IMG/VR virus record: IMGVR_UViG_3300011114_000704
Span: 1-26,329 of that record
DNA from: a virus
Length of the DNA stretch: 26,329 nucleotides
Direction: 5' to 3' (one strand)
Shown: piece by piece, positions 5,414 through 12,518 of the stretch
Layout of the letters: every line of letters starts with the position of its first letter
How positions within the stretch are numbered: position 1 is the first letter of the stretch
Notes under the pieces: generated by a model
What the model was told of the DNA's origin: nothing
Databases searched by the model: none
The model's input: the letters and a program-made list of their open reading frames with translations, nothing else
Position numbers and translations under genes: made by a program

Positions 5414-5686
5414 ATGGCTATTTGCGTTGAAATTGAAGTGGACGATCAAGGGCAAGTCACTGTGGGCGTCAGCCCCCCTGGCCAGGAGTCGTCAGCACCA
5501 GATCAACAGGAGGACAAGAGCTACATGCAGCCAGCCAAATCCGTGCAGGACGCCCTCCAGACTGCGAACGATCTGCTCACCAACCCGCAGGCGCAGCAAG
5601 CCGCAGCGGCGCCAGATCAAGCCATGCCGCAGGACGCCCAGGCAGCCGCGGCGCAGTCGTTCAACGCAATCCGCGGCGGCGGTTGA
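5414..5686 (+). CDS. Small hypothetical protein, Q/A-rich
   Basis: The 90-residue product starts at ATG 5414 after AAAGGGGCCG. Residues 1-20 form a possible small beta hairpin (ICVEIEVDDQGQVTVGVSPP). The rest is low-complexity and rich in Q, A and P (NPQAQQAAAAPDQAMPQDAQAAAAQ), ending in a glycine run. There are no membrane segments. It sits between the lysis and packaging genes. I do not recognise the family; proteins like this are often flexible virion components. Confidence 0.6.
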   Translation: MAICVEIEVDDQGQVTVGVSPPGQESSAPDQQEDKSYMQPAKSVQDALQTANDLLTNPQAQQAAAAPDQAMPQDAQAAAAQSFNAIRGGG

Positions 5687-5714
5687 TTGTTTGATTGATT
5701 AACTGATTAACTGA
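5683..5714. repeat. Four 8-bp periodic AT-rich repeats before terS
   Basis: The bases read TTGATTGT, TTGATTGA, TTAACTGA, TTAACTGA in register every 8 bases, ending 11 bases before the small terminase start. It is the most AT-rich spot in this part of the window. It could be a terminase recognition or regulatory site, but that is inference. Confidence 0.5.
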
Positions 5715-5725
5715 AAAATAAATCA

Positions 5726-6052
5726 ATGGCTGGCAACGGCGGCAAGCGATCTGGAGCGGGTCGCAAAAAGGGCAGTATCAACAAGGTCACAGCGAAGCGC
5801 AAGCAGGTTGCCGCGGCCGCGCTGGACAGCGGCATTACCCCGCTCGATTACATGCTGGGTGTTATGCGCAAGCCCATACCGGATGACGCCGATCTGGGTG
5901 TTCAGGTAGCGATGATCGGGCTGCGTTTCGAGGCGGCAAAGGCGGCAGCGCCATACGTTCATCCGAGGCTGGCAGCGATCGAACACACTGGCAAGGACGG
6001 AGGACCAATGGATTTGGTCTGGACAATCAACGTCGTCGTCTCGAAGAAATAG
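5726..6052 (+). CDS. Putative small terminase subunit
   Basis: The 108-residue protein opens with GNGGKRSGAGRKKGSINK, a basic glycine-rich motif very common at the start of phage DNA-packaging and small-terminase proteins. A helical region follows (ITPLDYMLGVMRKPIPDD), then AKAAAPYVHPRLAAIEH, the pattern of podovirus small terminase-like proteins. The small subunit recognises the packaging site and hands DNA to the large subunit. It lies immediately upstream of the large terminase, which supports the call. The ribosome site is poor (AAAAATAAATCA before the ATG), which is unusual here. The 8-bp repeats just upstream could be its own binding site. Confidence 0.65.
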   Translation: MAGNGGKRSGAGRKKGSINKVTAKRKQVAAAALDSGITPLDYMLGVMRKPIPDDADLGVQVAMIGLRFEAAKAAAPYVHPRLAAIEHTGKDGGPMDLVWTINVVVSKK

Positions 6053-6055
6053 ACG

Positions 6056-7324
6056 GTGCCCGTTTTGGACATGCCAGAGGCGTTTCAGCCTTTGCTGTCC
6101 CCTTGCCGATACAAAGTACCCTACGGAGGGCGCGGCAGCGGCAAAAGCTGGACCGTGGCCCGAACGCTGCTGCTGCAAGGCACGCAGGAGCCTCTACGAA
6201 TACTCTGCGGCCGGGAAATCATGCGAACGTTGGCCGATTCGGTGCACCGGCTGCTCGCCGACCAGATCGAGGCGCTCGGTTTAGGCTGGTTTTATTCAGT
6301 CCACGATACGTCGATCACCGGAAAGACAGGCGCCGAGTTCTTATTCGCCGGCTTACGCGCGATGGATGCGGCAAAGATCAAGAGCTATGAAGGGGTTGAC
6401 GTGTGCTGGGTGGAGGAAGCCCAGGCGGTCAGCAAGAAGTCGTGGAGCATCCTGATACCGACGATCCGCGCTGAACGCTCGGAGATTTGGGCGACGTTCA
6501 ATCCGGAACTGGACTCGGACGACACCTATAAGCGGTTCGTGGTGAATCCACCGGCCGGCGCATGGGTAAAGAAGGTCAGCTTTCGGGATAACCCGTGGTT
6601 TCCTTCCGTGCTGGAAACCGAGCGCCTGGAGTTGCAGAGGTCGGACCCGGAGGAATACCGCCACGTCTGGGAGGGCGAGTGCCGTACCGTGATTGCTGGG
6701 GCCGTCTATGGCCGCGAGGTACTGGCAATGATCGAGAGCCGGCGCATTCGGCCGGTGCCATACGATCCCATGCTGCCGGTTCATACCGTTTGGGATTTGG
6801 GCTGGAATGACGCTTGCGCCATCATCCTGGTACAACGCCTGCACAGCGAACTGCGCGTCATTGAATACCTTGAAGGCAGTTTTGAGACGGTGGCCGAGTG
6901 GGTGGCCAAGCTAAATACCCGGCGCTACGTTTGGGGCAATGACTGGCTCCCGCACGATGGCGCCAATACGAGTCGGCAGACGGGCATTTCCGACGAGGCA
7001 GTGTTAAAGAAGCTTGGGCGTCGGCCCAAGATCATCCCAAGGGGCGATCCCGAGCAGGGTATCAGGGCCGGCCGCATGATGTTCCCGCGTGTCTACATCG
7101 ACGAGGACAAGGCCGACCGGCTCGTTGAGTGCTTGAAGAAGTACCGACGGGCCATCCCGACGACGACGAACGAGCCAGGAGCCCCCATTCACGACGAATA
7201 CAGCCACGGCGCAGACGCCTGGCGCGGACTCGCAACCATCGTGGACAAGATCCGCAACGACTCAGACCTACCAAAAATTAACGCCCCCCCGCGCCGGCTG
7301 CAAAACCCGCGCGTTGGTTACTGA
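6056..7324 (+). CDS. terL: Large terminase subunit
   Basis: The 422-residue protein has an ATPase with Walker A GGRGSGKS (24-31) and Walker B VDVCWVEEA (114-122, catalytic E120 or E121). A coupling motif (WATFNPE) follows. The C-terminal RNase H-like nuclease domain shows WDLGWND with D247, HDGAN, and DEYSHGADAWR near the end, each contributing acidic metal ligands. It belongs to the PBSX/Terminase_3 group. It packages DNA into the prohead through the portal. The start is GTG at 6056, three bases after the small-subunit stop; ATG 6071 is an alternative that loses five residues and is not clearly better. Confidence 0.93.
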   Translation: MPVLDMPEAFQPLLSPCRYKVPYGGRGSGKSWTVARTLLLQGTQEPLRILCGREIMRTLADSVHRLLADQIEALGLGWFYSVHDTSITGKTGAEFLFAGLRAMDAAKIKSYEGVDVCWVEEAQAVSKKSWSILIPTIRAERSEIWATFNPELDSDDTYKRFVVNPPAGAWVKKVSFRDNPWFPSVLETERLELQRSDPEEYRHVWEGECRTVIAGAVYGREVLAMIESRRIRPVPYDPMLPVHTVWDLGWNDACAIILVQRLHSELRVIEYLEGSFETVAEWVAKLNTRRYVWGNDWLPHDGANTSRQTGISDEAVLKKLGRRPKIIPRGDPEQGIRAGRMMFPRVYIDEDKADRLVECLKKYRRAIPTTTNEPGAPIHDEYSHGADAWRGLATIVDKIRNDSDLPKINAPPRRLQNPRVGY

Positions 7325-7349
7325 CACTTACAAAGCACAAGGACGACAA

Positions 7350-7640
7350 ATGGACACAACCAAAAGCAACGGTCAGCCGATCCCTGGCGCCAGCGTTACG
7401 GTGGGCTACACAGCAACAGCGGGAACGACTGCGGCATTGCCGGCAAATACGGGGCGGGTCCGGGTGATCGCCACGACCATCTGCTTCATCGAGATCGGAT
7501 CGGCGCCGACGGCGGTTGCCAATACCGGCCTGTACCTGGCCGCGGGCGTCGCCGAATACTTCGACTGTTGCCCTTCGGCGAAAGTCTCCGCGATCCGGTT
7601 GAGCGTTGACGGGTCCATTTACGTCACGCCGTTCGTCTAG
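7350..7640 (+). CDS. Small beta-rich structural-type protein
   Basis: The start ATG 7350 follows AAGGA with a 6-base spacer and gives 96 residues; an in-frame ATG at 7314 lies in the terminase 3' end and is not used. The sequence is a series of short beta strands (VTVGYTATAG, RVRVIATTICFIEIG, LYLAAGVAEYFDC, VSAIRLSVDGSIYVTPF) with the A-T-T-x-C-F-I-x-I-G and G-V-A-E-Y-F patterns seen in small phage virion proteins. A role as a decoration or connector component is likely from its place between terminase and portal. It has no catalytic motif. Confidence 0.65.
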   Translation: MDTTKSNGQPIPGASVTVGYTATAGTTAALPANTGRVRVIATTICFIEIGSAPTAVANTGLYLAAGVAEYFDCCPSAKVSAIRLSVDGSIYVTPFV

Positions 7641-7643
7641 GTC

Positions 7644-7835
7644 ATGGCATCAGCAACAACCGCAGCAACGGGCGATCTAGTCAACGCTATTCGCGGCCAG
7701 CTTCGGCCAAGGATAACGGTTGAGTCGATCGCGACTATCGGCAGGACGCTGACCACGGCTCTCATCATCGAGACTCGGACAAGCGATCCTACATCACCAG
7801 AGGAGGGGCGGATATGGCTACGAACGGACCTGTAG
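7644..7835 (+). CDS. Small protein with phage fibre-type motif
   Basis: A 63-residue reading frame starts at ATG 7644. Its ribosome site is weak (TAGG). The C-terminus reads SDPTSPEEGRIWLRTDL, a D-P-x-x-P-x-x-G-x-I-W-x-R-T motif common at the start of phage tail and fibre proteins. The rest is alternating strands (ITVESIATIGRTLTTALIIET). The 3' end overlaps the next start by 22 bases. It is a plausible small structural protein; the weak ribosome site lowers confidence. Confidence 0.5.
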   Translation: MASATTAATGDLVNAIRGQLRPRITVESIATIGRTLTTALIIETRTSDPTSPEEGRIWLRTDL

Positions 7836-8170
7836 TAGTTCACGGCAACCCAAACAAGGCCGCGGATAGCGACTTTGTTGTTTTGGATAACGGGCGAACG
7901 GCGCTTGACCAGTTGAGCGATCATTTCAAGAAGAAGATACGGGGTCATCCTCATCTGACGACGACCAAGGGCGCGCTCGCCTGGGCCGATGTGGATGTGC
8001 ACATTGCGAGCGGCCGGATCGAAGAACGCCACATCGGGAAAGAAGACGACAACGAGGCCGCGGCGGCCATTGAGTATTGGGACGCAGGCGAGTTGATTCA
8101 TCGCTCTGCGCACGTCCACCTAAAGCGGCCCTATGTCGAATCTCAAGGCGAGATCGCCAATTTCAGGTAG
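7814..8170 (+). CDS. Hypothetical protein between terminase and portal
   Basis: The 118-residue product starts at ATG 7814 after a very strong AGGAGGGG site (7801-7808), which decides the start although it lies inside the previous gene. The sequence is polar, with a DFVVLDNGRTALDQLSDHFKKKIRGH segment, then many charged residues, then HRSAHVHLKRPYVESQGEIANF. No membrane segment or catalytic motif is visible and I do not recognise the family. It is probably structural or assembly-related from its place in the late operon. Confidence 0.65.
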   Translation: MATNGPVVVHGNPNKAADSDFVVLDNGRTALDQLSDHFKKKIRGHPHLTTTKGALAWADVDVHIASGRIEERHIGKEDDNEAAAAIEYWDAGELIHRSAHVHLKRPYVESQGEIANFR

Positions 8171-8200
8171 CACAACAACTAAGCAAGGAAGGGAAACAAC

Positions 8201-8665
8201 ATGGCAAATACTCAGGCAATGTGCACCAGCTTCAAGGTGGAGTTGCTGAACGGCATTCATGCGTTCGGTACGTCAGTAGTTCGCGGAGCCACTACCGCCG
8301 ACTCTTTCAAGGCGGCGCTGTATCTGGTGTCGGCCACGACCGGGGCCAGTAACACGGCCTACACGGCAACGGGCGAAGTGAGCGGAACGAACTACACCGC
8401 GGGCGGGGTTGACTTGACGGGTTCTCCAGACTGGGTTGCGCCCACCAGCACCAGTACAACGGCTTTTTCCACGCCGACAGCCAGTTTTGTTTATACGACG
8501 GTGACGTTGGCGACGGCCTTTGATTGCGTGATGGTCTACAACAGCACACAGTCGAACAAGGCGGTATCGGTGCATACGTTCGGCTCTCAGACCGTGACGG
8601 CCGGCACATTCACGCTGACGATGCCAACCAACGATTCCAGCAATGCCCTGATCCGCTTGGCGTAA
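8201..8665 (+). CDS. Conserved phage structural protein
   Basis: The 154-residue protein starts at ATG 8201 after AAGGGAAACAAC. It begins ANTQAMCTSFKVELLNGIHAF, then alternates beta strands with T/S/A-rich loops (GEVSGTNYTAGGVDLTG, DCVMVYNSTQSNKAVSVHTF, QTVTAGTFTLTMP) and ends in ALIRLA. I recognise this pattern from virion proteins of several podoviruses, where the exact role is undefined. A head-decoration or fibre-like function is plausible. It precedes the giant repeat protein, separated by a small hairpin. Confidence 0.7.
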   Translation: MANTQAMCTSFKVELLNGIHAFGTSVVRGATTADSFKAALYLVSATTGASNTAYTATGEVSGTNYTAGGVDLTGSPDWVAPTSTSTTAFSTPTASFVYTTVTLATAFDCVMVYNSTQSNKAVSVHTFGSQTVTAGTFTLTMPTNDSSNALIRLA

Positions 8666-8674
8666 GTCTATCGA

Positions 8675-8692
8675 GCCAGCGTGGGGGCTGGC
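8675..8692 (+). other. Hairpin before the giant repeat gene
   Basis: GCCAGC (8675-8680) pairs with GCTGGC (8687-8692) around GTGGGG. No T-run follows, so it is not a standard terminator. It lies about 9 bases before the CTGGAGGG ribosome site and could influence mRNA stability or translation. Confidence 0.4.
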
Positions 8693-8714
8693 GTAATAAC
8701 CTGGAGGGCGCACG

Positions 8715-11700
8715 ATGGCTGATGTCACCGTCGCTATCACGGGAGTAAGCGCCGAGGGCATCGTTGGCGCGGTCTACTGGGACAGTTTTACTTGGGATAA
8801 TTTTGGCTGGGACGGTTCATCGTATCAGTCGATAACGAGCAGCAGATCGGTAGCCCTTACCGGTGTTTCGGCGGCATTATCAATCGCGTCTGTATTGCCG
8901 ACACTGGCATCGAATCAATGTGTCGCCGCAGTCGGGACGGTTGCACCAGCAACGGCGCTTGCGGTTACAGGCTCATCCTCGACCGCTTCAGTCGGATCTG
9001 TCACACCATCAAGAACCGTTGCGCTGACGGGGGTTTCGTCTACGGCGGCCGCTGGGGCCGTAGTCCAGAATGTCACCGTTGGATTGACCGGTGTTTCATG
9101 CTCGACGGCGGTGGGATCGGTCGTCGCGGGGATTGCGGGCGTTTTGACCGGCATTGCCCTGGCTTGCTCTGTCGGCAGCATGACCGGGGGCCAGCCATTA
9201 ACGGGCGTTGCCTCGACGGCGGCGGTTGGAACGACAACGACCGGCAAGTCGTTTCCTTCGACCGGGGTATCGTCGGCCGGCGCAGTAGGGACACCAGTTC
9301 CGTCGCTGTCAGGCGCTTTGACCGGCGCGACATCGACGACAGCGGCCGGCACGGCTGTCCCGGCAAACTCGGTTCCGATCACTGGCGCCCAGGCATCGGC
9401 CAGCGTTGGGTCTGTCGTGCAGTCGCAGTCCGCGGCACTGACAGGCACTTCAAGCGCAGGATCGGCCGGGACGCTGACGCCATCGAGGACGGTGGCCATA
9501 ACGGGGGCCTCATCCTCGGCCGCGGTGGGCTCTGTTTCGCCGGCTGTATCAGTTGCGTTGACGGGGATCTCCGCGACAAGCGGAGCCGGCAGCGCGACCG
9601 GTGGCCAGCCCTTGACCGGGACGAGCAGCGCGGCGGCGATTGGAACGGTAGGCATCAGCCTCACGGTTGCCATTACCGGCGTTTCGTCCAGTTCTGGCAT
9701 TGGATCGGTTACGCCAGTGCCGCAGCCGGCGCTAACGGGCGTGTCGGTCGTCGCAACATCGAACTTGCCGTATTGGGATTCGTTCGTCTGGGACGCATTC
9801 GTTTGGGACGGATCGGCGGTATTTCCAAGCACTACGGTTGCTTTGACCGGCGTTTCCAGTACGGCCGGCGTTTCCGGAATGGTCCCGTCACTGACGATTT
9901 CGGGCGTTTCGGTTACTGGGCAAGCTGGGACGGTTACACCATCATTAACGGTGGCATTAACCGGGGTATCGGCGGCGGTATCGGCCGGCTCGATCGTGGC
10001 GACACGCAACGCTGCCATTACCGGGGTGTCTTCGACTGCATCGGTTGGCAGCATCATTCAAAGCGCGTCGATCGCGCTGACTGGATCAAGTAGCTCGGCA
10101 TCGGCGGGGTCGGTCACTGGGGGCCAACCGCTGACCGGAGTTCAGGCGACAGGATCACCAGGAACGCTTGGCGTTTCACGCACCATTGCACTCTCCGGGG
10201 TATCGGCCTCGACTGCATCCGGATTATTGCCACCGAATCTAAGCGTTGCGCTTACTGGCGCGGCCGCAACTAGCAGTATTGGCAGCGTCGCACCATCAAG
10301 AAGTGTCGCGGTTACAGGGATCGCGCTGACGGGATCTGTCGGCAGCGTCACTGGCGGGCAACCGCTGACCGGTGTTGCTGGAACAGGCTCCGCAGGATCT
10401 CCGGGGTCTTCCAGAACCGTTGCGCTGACCGGGGTATCAGGAACCGCATCGCTGGGATCTGTTTCCCCTGGTGCGTCGGTTGCCATAACCGGGGTAAGCG
10501 GCACTGGCTCTGTTGGGACACTTACACCATCAACATCTGTCGGATTGTCTGGCGCTTTCTCGACAGGGAGCATTGGCAGCGTAACCGGTGGCCAGCCGAT
10601 TATCGGGACGCAAGCCACAGGATCGCCGGGGACTCTCGGCGTTTCGCGTACCGTCGCGCTGTCTGGGGTATCGGCATCGACTTCGCCGGGACTCTTGCCG
10701 CCCAATCTCAGCGTTGCGCTGACCGGGACGGCTGCAACTGGCAGCATTGGCAGCATAGCGTCATCAAGAAGTGTTGCGCTTTCCGGGGTTTCATCAACGG
10801 GAGCCGTCGGAAGCGTAACCGGTGGCCAGGTGTTGACCGGGGTTGCTGGGACGGGCTCCGTAGGAACGCCGGGGTCTTCCAGAACGGTTGCATTGACTGG
10901 GGTGGCTGTATCCGGGGCGATTGGATCCGTTTCCCCTAGCAATTCGGTTGGCGTAACAGGGACCAGCAGCACAGCATCTATTGGAACGCTTGCGCCGGCC
11001 GCGTCGGTCGGACTGACCGGCGCATCCTCGGCCGGAAGCGCGGGATCGGTCACTGGTGGACAGCCGTTGACCGGGGTAAGTTCGACGCCCGCTGTATCGA
11101 GCCCCGGAGTCAGTGTTTCGGTTGCGCTCTCTGGCGTGGCGGGGTCTACGGCGCTATCGGCGCTGCCGCCCAATCTCAGCGCGGCCCTGTCTGGTTCGGC
11201 ATCAACATCGGCCATTGGCAGCGTCACGCAGAGCCGAACGATCGCGCTGACTGGCGTTACATCAACGGCAACTGTCGGGAACCTGATCGGCGGGCAGCCG
11301 TTGACGGGCGTTACCGGGACTGGCTCGGCCGGATCGCCGTCGCCGGCCGTGTCCGTTGCGTTGACGGGCGTATCCAGCTCGGTCGCGGCCGGCACTCTCG
11401 CGCCAGCGACAAGCGTTGGCACATCAGGCGTTTCCGGAACCGGATATACCGGTGGGTTGATACCGGCTCTGAGTGGCGTGGTATCGACTGGCTCGATTGG
11501 ATCTGTCACTCCAGCGGTTTCGGTCGCTCTGTCCGGGGTAAGCAGCACGGCCGCAGCCGGGTCGGTGGCTCCGACATTGACGGTTGGGACATCAGGTGTC
11601 GCCTCGACCGGAGGTGCCGGATCCGTTGTCCCAGCGCCGCAGATATACGGCTCTGGATGTACGACCGCGGTTGGAACGGTAACGCCAAGCACCAGCACGG

Positions 11701-12518
11701 CGCTGACCGGGATTTCGAGTACCGCATCAGCCGGCACGGTCGCGCCCACTGCGCAAGCCAGCATTTCTGGCATCGCCAGCGCGTCCGGGACTGGATCAGT
11801 AACCCCGTCCGTCACGGTTGCCCTTTCCGGCGTTGCAGCAAGCTCACAGCCTGGAACGACGCAGCCGAACGAAACGGGCGCGGTAACAGGCGTATTCGCG
11901 ACGGGCCAGACGGGCGGATTGTCGCCTAGTTCAAGCGTTGCGATTACGGGGATCTCCAGCACGGCCGCAGTCGGGAGCGTTCTTCCGGGCTGGGCTGTCG
12001 CTTTGTCTGGTGCTTCACTTGCCGTAGCAACTGGGACCGTAACCGGGAATATCACGGTTGCGCTGTCCGGGGTTAGCTCGGGTACATCGGTGGGCATTGT
12101 TGGGGTTAGCGCAGATGGGTCGCTCGCGCTGACAGGAACGGCATCGACCGCCAGCGTCGGATCTCTTTCGGCTGGCGTTTCGCTGGTGGCGTCTTCGGTA
12201 TCGCTCACCGCGACTGTCGGAAGCCTGGGCAACACAAGATCGACCGCACTGACCGGCATTTCAGCGATCTGCACCGCTGGCAGCGCGATTGTCTTCCCAG
12301 TTCAGTATCAGGGCCTTCGTGTTTGGCATAACGGGGCCGTTGTCGAGTTATGCCTCGTCGCACAAGCCGATGCGCCCTCGGGCCAGGGGGGAGTGCTGAA
12401 GATCAGAAAAGGCGGCGTGAATTACGCGGCCTATCTAGTCGGAACAGCGAACTCTTATGCCTCACCAGTCCGAATAAAAACATCAACCGGAATTAAATCT
12501 ATACGGGTCAAAACATGA
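8715..12518 (+). CDS. Giant 20-residue-repeat structural/fibre-like protein
   Basis: This 1267-residue protein starts at ATG 8715 after CTGGAGGG. I count about 58 tandem units of roughly 20 residues with consensus V-A-L-T-G-V-S-S-T-A-S-V-G-S-V-T-P-S-x-S/T; units after a G-G-Q-P ending are 18 residues. Two inserts break the array: W22-D33 (WDSFTWDNFGWDG) and W354-D365 (WDSFVWDAFVWDG). The last 70 or so residues are a different small domain with YQGLRVWHNG, VVELCLVAQ and a lysine-rich end. The alternating strand/turn pattern suggests a beta-solenoid or fibrous rod; no enzyme motif is seen. Units of this ALTGVS type occur in uncharacterised phage proteins. Unusually for a fibre, it lies between terminase and portal. 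Opposite-strand and other frames also stay open because 60 bp is a multiple of three. Confidence 0.85.
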   Translation: MADVTVAITGVSAEGIVGAVYWDSFTWDNFGWDGSSYQSITSSRSVALTGVSAALSIASVLPTLASNQCVAAVGTVAPATALAVTGSSSTASVGSVTPSRTVALTGVSSTAAAGAVVQNVTVGLTGVSCSTAVGSVVAGIAGVLTGIALACSVGSMTGGQPLTGVASTAAVGTTTTGKSFPSTGVSSAGAVGTPVPSLSGALTGATSTTAAGTAVPANSVPITGAQASASVGSVVQSQSAALTGTSSAGSAGTLTPSRTVAITGASSSAAVGSVSPAVSVALTGISATSGAGSATGGQPLTGTSSAAAIGTVGISLTVAITGVSSSSGIGSVTPVPQPALTGVSVVATSNLPYWDSFVWDAFVWDGSAVFPSTTVALTGVSSTAGVSGMVPSLTISGVSVTGQAGTVTPSLTVALTGVSAAVSAGSIVATRNAAITGVSSTASVGSIIQSASIALTGSSSSASAGSVTGGQPLTGVQATGSPGTLGVSRTIALSGVSASTASGLLPPNLSVALTGAAATSSIGSVAPSRSVAVTGIALTGSVGSVTGGQPLTGVAGTGSAGSPGSSRTVALTGVSGTASLGSVSPGASVAITGVSGTGSVGTLTPSTSVGLSGAFSTGSIGSVTGGQPIIGTQATGSPGTLGVSRTVALSGVSASTSPGLLPPNLSVALTGTAATGSIGSIASSRSVALSGVSSTGAVGSVTGGQVLTGVAGTGSVGTPGSSRTVALTGVAVSGAIGSVSPSNSVGVTGTSSTASIGTLAPAASVGLTGASSAGSAGSVTGGQPLTGVSSTPAVSSPGVSVSVALSGVAGSTALSALPPNLSAALSGSASTSAIGSVTQSRTIALTGVTSTATVGNLIGGQPLTGVTGTGSAGSPSPAVSVALTGVSSSVAAGTLAPATSVGTSGVSGTGYTGGLIPALSGVVSTGSIGSVTPAVSVALSGVSSTAAAGSVAPTLTVGTSGVASTGGAGSVVPAPQIYGSGCTTAVGTVTPSTSTALTGISSTASAGTVAPTAQASISGIASASGTGSVTPSVTVALSGVAASSQPGTTQPNETGAVTGVFATGQTGGLSPSSSVAITGISSTAAVGSVLPGWAVALSGASLAVATGTVTGNITVALSGVSSGTSVGIVGVSADGSLALTGTASTASVGSLSAGVSLVASSVSLTATVGSLGNTRSTALTGISAICTAGSAIVFPVQYQGLRVWHNGAVVELCLVAQADAPSGQGGVLKIRKGGVNYAAYLVGTANSYASPVRIKTSTGIKSIRVKT
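10131..11534 (+). repeat. Three 468-bp in-frame super-repeats
   Basis: Blocks start at 10131, 10599 and 11067, each exactly 468 bp (156 residues, eight units of 18+20+20+20+18+20+20+20). Diagnostic units recur at the same place: one with ATGSPGTLGVSRT, one ending LLPPNLS, and two ending GGQP. Copies 1 and 2 differ by many synonymous changes. Copy 3 drifts and its last two units are shortened. Confidence 0.8.

Noticed and set aside
8918-10093. 391-codon + strand frame inside the giant gene
   Set aside because: It is the same repeat effect in another frame, with a composition rich in R, C and W unlike a real protein.
8915-12274. Long open frames on the - strand (380 and 710 codons, same frame, one interruption at about 10058-10141)
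   Set aside because: They mirror the in-frame 60-bp repeats of the sense gene: a stop-free antisense unit stays stop-free in every copy. No ribosome site or recognisable protein was seen.
8715-12518. CRISPR-like or satellite DNA reading of the repeats
   Set aside because: Repeats are diverged, coding in one frame and have no unique spacers.
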